DNA of 64,000 nucleotides, taken from Fen-1273 sp963748405. Lineage in GTDB: Bacteria; Bacteroidota; Ignavibacteria; UBA10030; UBA6906. Shown piece after piece: positions 39,578-48,661 of the stretch (its first letter is position 1; each line of letters begins with the position of its first letter). The notes below the pieces were generated by a model. The model ran no database searches and was not told the origin of the DNA. It saw nothing but the letters and a program-made list of their open reading frames with translations. The DNA is taken from assembly GCA_963748405.1 (NCBI GenBank), contig CAVVIT010000011.1:558001-622000 (forward strand), in the 5' to 3' direction. The translations under genes and the position numbers were made by a program.

Positions 39578-41668
39578 ATGCAAACCAGCGCTCGGCGCGT
39601 CCTGGCTTCGGCGTGTCTTGCCGTCGCCATCGTCATATGGGTGTTCCCCTCGTTCGCAGGGGAGGGAATGTGGACATTCGACAATCCTCCGCGCAAACAG
39701 CTGAAAGAACTGTACGGTTTTGAACCGTCGCAGCAGTGGCTCGACCACCTGCGCCTGTCCAGCATCCGCGTCGGGGACGGCGGTTCCGGATCATTCGTGA
39801 GCCCGAACGGGCTTCTTCTGACGAACGATCACGTGGGCCGGGGGCAGCTCCAGAAGCTCTCGACCAGGGATCGTGACCTGGTCGCTCAGGGGTTCTACGC
39901 GCGGACGACGGCCGAGGAGTTGAAATGCCCCGACCTCGAGTTGAACGTCCTGATGTCGATGGAAAACATCACGGAGCGCGTTCTGGGCGCCGTCACGCCG
40001 GAGATGTCTCCGCGCGAAGCGCTCGAAGCGCGCCGTTCCGTCACCGCGAAAATCACGAAAGAGGCTTCGGAGAAAACCGGACTCAAGGCCGACATCGTGG
40101 TATTCTACAACGGGAGCGAATACTGGCTGTACCTGTACAAGAAATACACGGACGTCCGTCTCGTCATGGCGCCCGAAGTGCAGGCCGCGTTTTTCGGGGG
40201 TGATCCCGACAATTTCACGTTCCCGCGGCACGACCTTGATATCACGTTCTTCCGCGCCTACGAAGGAGGCAAACCCGCCAACACGGCGCAGTTCCTGAAA
40301 TGGAAGACCGCCGGCGCGAAGGAGGGGGACCTCGTGTTCGTCTCCGGCCACCCGGGCTCGACGAACCGCCTGCAGACCTATGCGCAGACGGAATACCAGC
40401 GCGACGTCGCCTATCCCGCGCGGTTGAAGAGCCTTGCCCGTTCGCTCGACCTCCTGCGGAAGTACTCCGCGCGCGGGCCCGAACAGGCCCGCCAGGCAGC
40501 AGGGAGCATTTTCGGGATGGAGAACGGCCGGAAAGCGTCGGAAGGGGAATACCAGGGACTCCTCGACAAGACTCTCATGGCGAAGAAGCTCCAGGAGGAC
40601 AACGATCTCCGCGGCCGTGTGAACGCCAACCCCGAATGGAAAAAGGCGTACGGCTGGGCGTGGGACACGATCGCCACGGTCCTTGATCGTCAGAAACTGA
40701 CGTCCCGCCAGGGGACGTACAGGACGATCCGCGGCCGGCTCTTCCAGATGGCGCTCCAGATCGTGCAGTCGGCCGAGGAGTTGAAGAAACCGAACGGTGA
40801 CCGCCAGGCTCCCTATCAGGAGGCAAACCTCCCCGGGCTGAAGTTCCGCCTCTTCTCTCCCGCCCCCGTGTACCCCGAGCTCGAAGAGTTCCAGGTGGCC
40901 GACGGCCTCGCGGAAGCGATCGAAAACATCGGCGCCGACGACCCGTTCCTGAAAGATGTCCTGAACGGGCGCACACCCGAAGTTGCGGCCAGGGAGCTTG
41001 TCGCCGGCACGCACATGGCCGACGTACAGGCCCGCAAGCAGCTGTTCGAGGGAGGCGAGGCCGCCATCGGTGCATCGACCGATCCGATGATCGTCCTTGC
41101 CAGGAAGCTCGCGCCGACGCTGACCGAGACGCGGAAATGGAACGAGAAGTATGTCGCGGGTCCGACGGCCTCCGCGGGCGAGGCGATCGGCAAAGCACGG
41201 TTCGCCGTCTACGGCAAGTCGGTGAATCCCGATGCCACGTTCACGCTCCGGCTCTCCTACGGGACGATCAAGGGATACCCGATGAACGGGACGCAGGCGC
41301 CGCCGATGACGACGCTGTACGGTCTGTATGACAGGGCGCTCTCGTTCGGCAACAAGGGGGCGTGGTCCCTCCCGGCACGGTTCGTCGAAGGGGAATCGAA
41401 GCTGAAGCTCTCGACGCCGCTGAATTTTGTGAGCACGTGCGACATCATCGGCGGGAATTCCGGCTCCCCCGTCGTTGACAGGGACGGGGCGTTCGTCGGA
41501 TTGATATTCGACGGGAACATCGAGAGCCTCCCGGGCAGGTTCATGTATGCTGAATCGACGAACCGGGCGGTGGCGGTGCATCCCGCGGGAATCATCGAAT
41601 GCCTCAGAAAGCTCTACGACGCGAATCCTCTTGCCGATGAACTTGAAGGGGTGACGGCTGTGCAGTAG
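39578..41668 (+). CDS. S46-family dipeptidyl-peptidase-type protease
   Basis: A 696-residue exported serine peptidase (DPP7/DPP11 family). Signal peptide MQTSARRVLASACLAVAIVI... ending near SFAG. Start of mature part GMWTFDNPP is typical. Catalytic His85 in LLLTNDHVG (most family members read NHHC), catalytic Asp region FTFPRHDLDITFFRAY, catalytic Ser628 in GGNSGSPV. Length as in the family (~700-720). These periplasmic enzymes cut dipeptides from the N-terminus of peptides, feeding amino-acid growth. The NDHV variant marks a divergent subgroup. Stand-alone with its own promoter and terminator. Confidence 0.93.
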   Translation: MQTSARRVLASACLAVAIVIWVFPSFAGEGMWTFDNPPRKQLKELYGFEPSQQWLDHLRLSSIRVGDGGSGSFVSPNGLLLTNDHVGRGQLQKLSTRDRDLVAQGFYARTTAEELKCPDLELNVLMSMENITERVLGAVTPEMSPREALEARRSVTAKITKEASEKTGLKADIVVFYNGSEYWLYLYKKYTDVRLVMAPEVQAAFFGGDPDNFTFPRHDLDITFFRAYEGGKPANTAQFLKWKTAGAKEGDLVFVSGHPGSTNRLQTYAQTEYQRDVAYPARLKSLARSLDLLRKYSARGPEQARQAAGSIFGMENGRKASEGEYQGLLDKTLMAKKLQEDNDLRGRVNANPEWKKAYGWAWDTIATVLDRQKLTSRQGTYRTIRGRLFQMALQIVQSAEELKKPNGDRQAPYQEANLPGLKFRLFSPAPVYPELEEFQVADGLAEAIENIGADDPFLKDVLNGRTPEVAARELVAGTHMADVQARKQLFEGGEAAIGASTDPMIVLARKLAPTLTETRKWNEKYVAGPTASAGEAIGKARFAVYGKSVNPDATFTLRLSYGTIKGYPMNGTQAPPMTTLYGLYDRALSFGNKGAWSLPARFVEGESKLKLSTPLNFVSTCDIIGGNSGSPVVDRDGAFVGLIFDGNIESLPGRFMYAESTNRAVAVHPAGIIECLRKLYDANPLADELEGVTAVQ

Positions 41669-41705
41669 GGCCGGAACGGATTTCCCGGAAGCTCAACAGG
41701 TGAAC

Positions 41706-41742
41706 GATCCCTGCCGCCGGTGCGGCAGGGATCTTTCATTTT
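41706..41742 (+). terminator. Rho-independent terminator after the S46 peptidase gene
   Basis: Perfect 12-bp stem GATCCCTGCCGC / GCGGCAGGGATC with loop CGGT, followed by TTTCATTTT. It ends 25 bases before the next start codon. Confidence 0.85.
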
Positions 41743-41767
41743 GGGGATCCGTGTCGTACATTCTCCC

Positions 41768-44353
41768 ATGTGCTGCCGGAGGGGGGATAGGACGTCCGTC
41801 GTGCGGACTGCGGTGTGCGCCGCCGCGCTTGTGTGCGCGGAGGTCCTGCCGTTCCCCCGCGCCGGCGTCGTCCATGCGCAGTCAATCCTCTGGTCCTCCC
41901 GCGGCGTCGGAGGGGGAGGGTCGCTCTATTCGCCGTCCATCAACCCGGCGAACACCGACGAGTTCTACGTCGGGTGCGACATGAGCGGGCTCTATCACAC
42001 CACGGATTTCGGATCCTCGTACGCCCTCATGGACTTCAGGCGGATCCAGGGGGGGCACGACGCCAGGGTCCGCTATACGAACAACCCTGCCGTCCGCTAC
42101 TGCATCACGTATGCGGGCGACCTGGCGATCCCCGTCAGGAGCACGGACGGCGGGGTGACCTGGTCGCCGCTTCCCGGAAACCCCGATTCGACCGAAGTCA
42201 CCTACTCGATCTCGGCAGATTACAATAACCCCGGGCGCGTCATCATCTCGTACTACGGGTCGATCCAGTCGTCGACCGACGGCGGTACCACGTTCGTCCA
42301 GGTCCACACCGCGCACAATTCCGGCTCAGGTGTCACCGTCGGAGGAGCGTTCTTCGACGGGAACAACGTCTACCTGGGGACGAACGACGGGCTCCTCGTC
42401 TCCTCGAACGGAGGAGCATCCTTCGCCGTGTCCCCCGTCGGCGGGCTCCCGGGAGGGGAGAGGATTTTCTCGTTCGCCGGTGCGAGAAAAGGGAACGCGC
42501 TGAGGTTCTTCTGCCTGACGGCGGATTCCTCGGCTATCTACGCCGGCATCGCGGGGAGCGACTACTGGGGGTTCATGAAGGGAGTCTACGTCCTCGACGG
42601 CGGGGCTCCCGCCTGGGTGCCGCGCACGGGGGGGATCACGCAGGGGGCGGACTACCCCATGTACGTCGCGATGGCGCAGAACGATACCGCGGTCGCCTAT
42701 ATCGGGGGAGGGAGTTCCGCGGGGGCGCCCGACATCATGAAGACGACGAACGCCGGCGCCCTCTGGTCGCACGTCTTCGTGTCGGCAAATAACCAGAACA
42801 TCTTCACCGGCTGGAGCGGCGACGGGGGCGACAGGGGGTGGGGGTACGGTGAGTGCGTGTTCGGCCTCGAGGTTGCCTCCGGCGACGCCGGGAGAGTTCT
42901 CTTCACGGACTTCGGGTTCGTGCACCGCACGAGCGATGGGGGAGCCACGTGGCACGAAGCGTATCTTTCCCCGGGAGACGAGAACCCGCCGGCGCACACG
43001 ACACCGCAGGGGAGGAACTACCATGGGTCCGGTCTGGAGGTGACGAGCTGCTGGCAGCTCTTCTGGGCGGGGCCTTCGGATCTCTTCGCCTGTTTCACGG
43101 ACATCGAGGGGATCAGGAGCACTGACGCCGGCGCGACATGGTCGTTTCACTACAGCGGACGGAATGCGAACACGATGTACAGGATTGCCCGCGACCCGTT
43201 CACGGGATCGCTGTACGCCGCCACCTCGAACGTGCATGACATGTATGAGAGCACCCGTCTTCAGGACGCGCAGCTCGATGTGGCCGACACGCAGGGGAAG
43301 ATCAAGCGCTCGACGGACAACGGCGCCACCTGGACCGACGTGCACATCTTCGGGCATCCCGTTTTCTGGCTCGAGCCGGATCCGGCTTCGAGCGGCACGA
43401 TGTACGCGAGCGTCGTCCATTCGACGCTTGGCGGGGTGTACTGTACGAACGACCTCCAGGACGGCCCCTCCTCCGTCTGGACGAAGCTCCCTTCGCCGCC
43501 GGGGACGGAAGGGCACCCCGCCTCTCTTGCCGTGCTGAAGGACCGCTCGCTCGTATGCACGTACTCCGGGAGGAGGGCCCCCGCCGGGTTCACGCCGAGC
43601 TCAGGAGTGTTTGTCTACGCCCCCGGGACGGGCTCCTGGACCGACGTCTCCGATCCCGGGATGCGATACTGGACGAAGGACATCGTGATCGACCCTGCCG
43701 ATACGTCCCAGAAGACCTGGTACGTGGGGGTCTTCAGCGGATGGGGAGGTCCCCCGAACGGGCTCGGGGGACTCTACCGCACGACAAACAGGGGGAAGTC
43801 GTGGACGAGAATCAACGCGCTGGACAGGGTGACATCGTGCGCGATCAATCCGGCGGTCCCCTCGGAGGCGTACATAACGACGGAAACGAACGGACTCTGG
43901 CATACGACGGCGATCGGGGCGGCGACCCCGGCGTTCCTGAATGACGGGGCATATCCGTTCCGTCAGCCCGAGCGCGTCTTCTTCAACCCGTACCGCGCGG
44001 GCGAAGTATGGGTCACGAGTTTCGGAGGGGGGCTGATGGCCGGGTCACCGGCTTCCCCCGTCGCGGACGGAAACGGCCGGGATGTGCCCGCCGGGTATTT
44101 CCTTGACCGTAATTACCCGAATCCGTTCAACCCGTCAACGACGCTCCGCTACGCGCTCCCCCGGGAATCGCACGTCGAGATCTCCGTGTACACGATCGTC
44201 GGCCGGCGCGTGAGCGTTCCCGTCAGCCGGCGGGAAGATGCAGGAATCCATGAAGTCACGCTGGACGGAACAAAACTCGCCTCCGGCACGTACATCGTGA
44301 CACTCCGCGCGGGGGATTTCGTTCAGTCGAGAAAAATCATCCTCATCAGGTGA
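41768..44353 (+). CDS. Secreted Asp-box beta-propeller (sortilin/GH74-like) with T9SS sorting domain
   Basis: An 861-residue secreted protein. Signal peptide at ~1-38 (…VVHAQ). Two seven-bladed-propeller-like halves carry many S-x-D-x-G-x-T-W Asp boxes: RSTDGGVTWSPL, QSSTDGGTTFVQV, RTSDGGATWHEA, RSTDAGATWSF, RSTDNGATWTDV, RTTNRGKSWTRI. C-terminal type A sorting domain DRNYPNPFNPSTTLRYAL. Architecture is like GH74 xyloglucanases and sortilin-type VPS10 propellers, but glycosidase residues could not be verified, so the enzyme role is open. The next gene starts 6 bases after the stop. Confidence 0.85.
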   Translation: MCCRRGDRTSVVRTAVCAAALVCAEVLPFPRAGVVHAQSILWSSRGVGGGGSLYSPSINPANTDEFYVGCDMSGLYHTTDFGSSYALMDFRRIQGGHDARVRYTNNPAVRYCITYAGDLAIPVRSTDGGVTWSPLPGNPDSTEVTYSISADYNNPGRVIISYYGSIQSSTDGGTTFVQVHTAHNSGSGVTVGGAFFDGNNVYLGTNDGLLVSSNGGASFAVSPVGGLPGGERIFSFAGARKGNALRFFCLTADSSAIYAGIAGSDYWGFMKGVYVLDGGAPAWVPRTGGITQGADYPMYVAMAQNDTAVAYIGGGSSAGAPDIMKTTNAGALWSHVFVSANNQNIFTGWSGDGGDRGWGYGECVFGLEVASGDAGRVLFTDFGFVHRTSDGGATWHEAYLSPGDENPPAHTTPQGRNYHGSGLEVTSCWQLFWAGPSDLFACFTDIEGIRSTDAGATWSFHYSGRNANTMYRIARDPFTGSLYAATSNVHDMYESTRLQDAQLDVADTQGKIKRSTDNGATWTDVHIFGHPVFWLEPDPASSGTMYASVVHSTLGGVYCTNDLQDGPSSVWTKLPSPPGTEGHPASLAVLKDRSLVCTYSGRRAPAGFTPSSGVFVYAPGTGSWTDVSDPGMRYWTKDIVIDPADTSQKTWYVGVFSGWGGPPNGLGGLYRTTNRGKSWTRINALDRVTSCAINPAVPSEAYITTETNGLWHTTAIGAATPAFLNDGAYPFRQPERVFFNPYRAGEVWVTSFGGGLMAGSPASPVADGNGRDVPAGYFLDRNYPNPFNPSTTLRYALPRESHVEISVYTIVGRRVSVPVSRREDAGIHEVTLDGTKLASGTYIVTLRAGDFVQSRKIILIR

Positions 44354-44359
44354 CGGCAT

Positions 44360-44908
44360 ATGGCGCGCGTTGCTGTTCTTCCGCTGCTTCTCATCCTCTC
44401 TCCATTGACGGGGACGATCCCCGGGAGCCGCCCGGGCACCGGGGAGAACGTATCGGTCGCCGCGAAGCTCTCGCAGGACGGGGTCCGCGCAGGTGACTCA
44501 CTCCGGGGAGCCTTGATCGTCACCATCAAAGGAGGATGGCACCTCAATTCCGCGACACCGGACGATGAGAACCTGATCGGGACGTCCGTCTCCTTTTCTC
44601 CTCCTTCCGGCCTGTCGGTGGGAGGCGTCGTTTTTCCCCGCGGAACCGAGAGGAAGTTCGCGTTTTCGGAACACCCGGTGGAAGTGTACGATGGGACCAT
44701 CGTCATCCTGTTCCGTGTCTCGGCGGGAGCCGCCGTCCCGCCGGGCCGGCTGACAGTACCGGTCGAGGTTTCCTACCAGGCCTGTAACGACGACGTCTGC
44801 CTTGCCCCGGCAACGGCGCACGCAGCCGTACAGGTTGCGGTGCTCGCCCCGGACGTCACTCCCGTTCCGGCCAATCAGGATCTCTTCGGTGCCGCAGGAA
44901 GCCGGTAG
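44360..44908 (+). CDS. Stand-alone DsbD N-terminal (alpha) domain protein
   Basis: A 182-residue exported protein with a signal peptide (~1-25). The immunoglobulin-like DsbD alpha domain is shown by VTIKGGWHLNSATPDD and the redox-active YQACNDDVCLAP, with both cysteines of the active pair. In full DsbD this domain takes electrons from the membrane domain and gives them to DsbC, DsbG or cytochrome maturation proteins. The membrane and thioredoxin domains are absent here. It is followed after 43 bases by an exported TPR protein with its own CxxC. Confidence 0.85.
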   Translation: MARVAVLPLLLILSPLTGTIPGSRPGTGENVSVAAKLSQDGVRAGDSLRGALIVTIKGGWHLNSATPDDENLIGTSVSFSPPSGLSVGGVVFPRGTERKFAFSEHPVEVYDGTIVILFRVSAGAAVPPGRLTVPVEVSYQACNDDVCLAPATAHAAVQVAVLAPDVTPVPANQDLFGAAGSR

Positions 44909-44951
44909 CCCGGCCCATTCCCCAGAGTTGACTCACAATCCGGAGGTTTGC

Positions 44952-46949
44952 GTGAAACGTTCCCCGTTCATTGTTGCCGTTCTTTTCTTCATCTCGTTCT
45001 CTGCCGGGCGTTCGCAGACCGACACCGCCGCGTTCCGCTCCGCGGTGTCCTCCCCGACGTCATCGGAGAAGGTCGCCGCGCTCACGAAGTTCCTCGGGGC
45101 GTTCCCGGCGAGCTCGTTCAGGGGAAGCGCGTACAACGCACTGTTCGGTCTCTACGTGCAGGCGCGGGATGAATCCCGGGCGCTCGACGCCGCGGCCGGG
45201 TATATCGGGACGCTTGCGCCCGAATCGAGAATGAACCCGTACAATTCGATTGCCTATGCGCTCGCGCTCAACAGCATGGGGCTGGACACTGCGTTCGAGT
45301 ACGCCGCCCGGGCCGAGGCCATGGCGAAGAGCGAGGGGGGAAGCGCCCTCGGTCCGATACAGGACACGCGCGCGTTCGTTCTCTACAGGAAAGGGGACTT
45401 CACGGATGCGGAGAAGCTCCAGACCGTGGCGATACGGGGACACGAGGACGATCCCGAATACGTCGGCCACCTTGCCGTGTACCAGGAAGCATGCGGAGAA
45501 CGGCGTCTCGCCCTCGCGACGATTTCGAGGGCGATCTACCTGGGAGGGGACAGGGAACAGGACGGCCGCTTTGCCGACTGGCTTGCGCGGGAGGTGAAAG
45601 AGGGGAGAAACCGCGACGCACTGAAAGACTCCATCGTGATGTCGACCGTTCACGGGTACATTGACACCGTGCAGGGTGTGCGTGTTCCCGCCTCGAAAAG
45701 CGCCGCCGCGGCCTACATGGCCCGGATGTCGGTGAATCTGGACGCCGCCCGCGCCTACGCGGAAGCCGCTGCCTCCGGCCTGACGCCGGATTCTCCCGTG
45801 GAGGATGCGGTGCTCTATAAACAGAACCTGGCGCTGGTGGAGGCGGCCCGGGGAAAATACACGGAGGCTCTTGGTCTGCTCCGCTCGATCGAGGATCTGG
45901 CTTCTCCCTGGTCCACCGATTTCTGGCTGGCGCTGGGAGGTATCTGCGGCCGCCTGGGCGAGGACGAGAACGCGGTGGCCGCGTACATGAACGGTCTGAC
46001 GGCGGTGTCTTCGAAGGAGCTTCGCGACACGCTCGAATCGGCGTACAGAAAACTCCACGGCTCGGTCGAAGGGCTTGACGGGGAGCTTGAGCGGGTGAAA
46101 CGATCGGGAGCGGAGTTTAACCCCGGCCGGTATGAACCGGAAGGGAAGGGGTCCGGGAAGGTGATGCTCGCCGAGATATTCACCGGGGCCGAGTGCAATC
46201 CCTGCGTTGCTTCGGATGTCGCATTCGATGCGCTGGGCGAGTACTTTCCGAGGACTGACCTCTCGATACTTGAATACCATGTGCATATTCCCGGGCCCGA
46301 TCCGCTGACGACGAACGATTCCTGGGCCCGTTACCAGATGTACGGCGGGCGCGGGACCCCGACCGTCGTCATCGACGGAAGGGAGAGCATCCTGGGGGGC
46401 GGGCCGAAATTCATCGCCAGGAACCGGTTCAACCTGTACCGGTATGCAATCCGGAAACACATCGCCGATTCCCCGGGGATGAGCCTCGCCATCGGTCTGG
46501 CGAAGCACGGCGACAGCGTTGAGGTTCAGGCCCGTGTCGGCGGACCAGGCGGACGCCCGAAACCCGATCACTGCGTCCTCCACGTCGCGCTCGTCCAGAA
46601 ATCGGCGGACTACACGGGCGCAAACGGTATCTCCCGCCACGCGATGGTCGTCCGGGCACTGCTCGGCGGCCCCGGCGGCACCCCGGTTTCCGCGGGCGGG
46701 GGGGAGGAGACGATCCGGCTCTCGGTGAACATGGGAGACGTGGAGTCGGCCCTCCGGGAGATCATCCGCGATCCGAAGGGGCAGCCTTCCTGGCCGGGCC
46801 GGAAGCGGAATTTCACGGCATGGAGATCGGTTCCCGTGCTTCTTGACCGCTCAAACCTGACGGTCGTGGCATGGATACAGAACCCCGCCACACGCGAGGT
46901 CCTCCAGTCGGCTTCCCGGGATGTCCCCGCCGGGGAGCCGGCAAACTGA
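44952..46949 (+). CDS. Exported TPR protein with C-terminal thioredoxin-like CxxC domain
   Basis: A 665-residue protein. GTG start with GGAGG five bases upstream gives a clean signal peptide (VKRSPFIVAVLFFISFSAGR). Residues ~30-390: helical TPR-type repeats. Around 405: LAEIFTGAECNPCVASDVAFDAL, a thioredoxin-like active site CNPC, followed by LSILEYHVHIPGPDPLT and RGTPTVVIDGRESI (cis-Pro region). The last ~180 residues are beta-rich. Probably a periplasmic or surface thiol-disulfide protein. The neighbouring DsbD alpha domain is a plausible reductant (inference). Confidence 0.8.
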   Translation: MKRSPFIVAVLFFISFSAGRSQTDTAAFRSAVSSPTSSEKVAALTKFLGAFPASSFRGSAYNALFGLYVQARDESRALDAAAGYIGTLAPESRMNPYNSIAYALALNSMGLDTAFEYAARAEAMAKSEGGSALGPIQDTRAFVLYRKGDFTDAEKLQTVAIRGHEDDPEYVGHLAVYQEACGERRLALATISRAIYLGGDREQDGRFADWLAREVKEGRNRDALKDSIVMSTVHGYIDTVQGVRVPASKSAAAAYMARMSVNLDAARAYAEAAASGLTPDSPVEDAVLYKQNLALVEAARGKYTEALGLLRSIEDLASPWSTDFWLALGGICGRLGEDENAVAAYMNGLTAVSSKELRDTLESAYRKLHGSVEGLDGELERVKRSGAEFNPGRYEPEGKGSGKVMLAEIFTGAECNPCVASDVAFDALGEYFPRTDLSILEYHVHIPGPDPLTTNDSWARYQMYGGRGTPTVVIDGRESILGGGPKFIARNRFNLYRYAIRKHIADSPGMSLAIGLAKHGDSVEVQARVGGPGGRPKPDHCVLHVALVQKSADYTGANGISRHAMVVRALLGGPGGTPVSAGGGEETIRLSVNMGDVESALREIIRDPKGQPSWPGRKRNFTAWRSVPVLLDRSNLTVVAWIQNPATREVLQSASRDVPAGEPAN

Positions 46950-47023
46950 GGGGAACGCGGAACTCCGGCGGACCCGTCGTTGTATGTAGTGCTGCGGTGA
47001 GAAAGTGAAGGAGGGGTCATCCG

Positions 47024-47395
47024 ATGCCGGGAATCAGGTTCCGCTTTGTTCTGCCGGCCGTCCTGCTGGCGGGTTTTGCTTCGTGTTCAAAAGAGACTTC
47101 TGTCGCCCCCACGCAGCCGGGGGGCGCGACGGCGGTGCTCTACGCCGTCCCTCCGAAGGTCTCGGTGGGTATCGGCGGAGTCCAGCACGTCAACGTATTC
47201 GGCGGCACGCCTCCGTATGTCATAACGTCGGGACCGGCCGCAATCGCGACGGTGGAGATTTCCGATGCCGACAGTTCAACGGCAATCCTGAAGATCATGG
47301 GTGTGACGGCGGCGTCCGACACCACGGCGGTGACCGTCAGGGACAACACGCGCCCGGTTCCGAAGACTGTGACGGTCCCGGTCTCGGTGTTCTGA
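47024..47395 (+). CDS. Small lipoprotein with Ig-like domain
   Basis: A 123-residue protein with a lipoprotein-type signal (RFVLPAVLLAGFASC, then SKE) and a bacterial Ig-like fold suggested by VSVGIGGVQHVNVFGGTPPY and TVTVPVSVF. GGAGG is upstream of the ATG. Convergent with the methyltransferase gene, 6 bases apart. Function unknown. Confidence 0.72.
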   Translation: MPGIRFRFVLPAVLLAGFASCSKETSVAPTQPGGATAVLYAVPPKVSVGIGGVQHVNVFGGTPPYVITSGPAAIATVEISDADSSTAILKIMGVTAASDTTAVTVRDNTRPVPKTVTVPVSVF

Positions 47396-47401
47396 CGGCG
47401 T

Positions 47402-48457
47402 TCATCGTGCGCCGGCTCCCCGCGTCGCGTTCCAGCCGGACGCTTCGATGAGCGTCACTCCGGGAAAACGGAGCGGCCTGATTCTGAACGTCTCCGCCCC
47501 TGCGCACCACGAGCGTATGTCCCGCACAGGGTGTGCGGTCCCGCCGATTTCATTCATGAGGTTCAGCCCGACCATCAACGGGGTGAACCGCGAGAGCGGA
47601 GAGCGGCTCCCCGTGCCCGTCACCTGGTCGAGTATGTAGAGACTTCCCCCTTTCCTGAGCGCGCCCGACGCCCGCGCGACGAGTTTCCGGTTCGTTTCCC
47701 CGTTGAACCCGTGTATGACGTTGAACAGGAAGACGGCGTCCTGATCCCCCGGGAGCTCGTCGCTCAAGACGTCCCCGGCCAGCAGCGTTAGACGTGCGCC
47801 TGCCTCCGGCTCGTGCATGGCGCGTGCCCACCTGAGGGCGGGGGCAAAATCCATGACGACCGCTCTGCAGAGGGGTGATCTCCTGCAGCACTCAAGAGCA
47901 TACAGGCCGTGCGATCCGCCGAGATCGAGTATGCTCCCTCCTGATCCGGGGATCCGGATCTTTCCGATGATACCGGGAATGAGAAGCCGCGCCAGGTTCG
48001 CCATTCCCCTGACATATGTCCCCCAATCATCGTCCGTGAACGACGCGTAGTAAGGCTCGTGCGGACCCCCATGTTCCAGTGAATACTCCAGCCCTCCGAG
48101 CCTCCCGTTGAGAGAGTCACAGTAGAGCATCAGGTCGCCCAGGTACGCGGGTGAGCTTTTGAGGAGCCACTTCCTTGCCTCGGGGCCCGCGGTATACAGC
48201 CCGTCCCTGCATTTCAGATATCCGCCGGACACAAATGCATCTGCCAGAAGTTGTGTCCCGGCTTGGCCCAGACCTGTCTTCCGGGAAATCTGATCGACCG
48301 TGAGATCGCCCGCCGCAACGGATTCGAACATCCCCCTTCGGAGTCCCACCGTCAGCGCGCGGGCAAATATGACCGCCCCGAATGAATCGAGGACCGGGGA
48401 AGGAAGCAAATGAAGCCGATGAAGGATGCTCTCTGTGAGCGTGTACGAAAGGGGCAC
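47402..48457 (-). CDS. O-methyltransferase family 2-type enzyme
   Basis: A 351-residue protein. N-terminal winged-helix dimerisation domain (ALTVGLRRGMFESVAAGDLT, QISRKTGLGQAGTQLLADAF). SAM-binding domain with ILDLGGSHGLYALECCRRS, VVMDFAPAL and DAVFLFNVIHGFN. This is the layout of small-molecule O-/C-methyltransferases. GTG start at 48457 with GAGGAG eight bases upstream. Single gene on this strand; substrate unknown. Confidence 0.85.
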   Translation of the reverse strand: MPLSYTLTESILHRLHLLPSPVLDSFGAVIFARALTVGLRRGMFESVAAGDLTVDQISRKTGLGQAGTQLLADAFVSGGYLKCRDGLYTAGPEARKWLLKSSPAYLGDLMLYCDSLNGRLGGLEYSLEHGGPHEPYYASFTDDDWGTYVRGMANLARLLIPGIIGKIRIPGSGGSILDLGGSHGLYALECCRRSPLCRAVVMDFAPALRWARAMHEPEAGARLTLLAGDVLSDELPGDQDAVFLFNVIHGFNGETNRKLVARASGALRKGGSLYILDQVTGTGSRSPLSRFTPLMVGLNLMNEIGGTAHPVRDIRSWCAGAETFRIRPLRFPGVTLIEASGWNATRGAGAR

Positions 48458-48557
48458 GTGTGCGTTCTCCTCACGAGCTAAACGCCCGGTGCGCCCGAAA
48501 CGTGCCTCTCAGGGCACCCCGGGAGGATCGACCTGACGACATTCTCTGCTTGACTTG

Positions 48558-48586
48558 TTGACTTGGCACTTTCATTATAATATATT
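48558..48586 (+). promoter_or_regulatory. Promoter of the carboxypeptidase-regulatory/T9SS gene
   Basis: TTGACT at 48558-48563, 17-base spacer, TATATT at 48581-48586; a second TTGACT (48550-48555) and TATAAT (48576-48581) overlap it. The strongest promoter-like stretch in the window. Confidence 0.7.
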
Positions 48587-48661
48587 TGTTCGTTGATATA
48601 TGCGGATACCACTCAGAGCGTCATATCTCTGAAGATTCCTAATGTCCACGGGGGAGGGATT

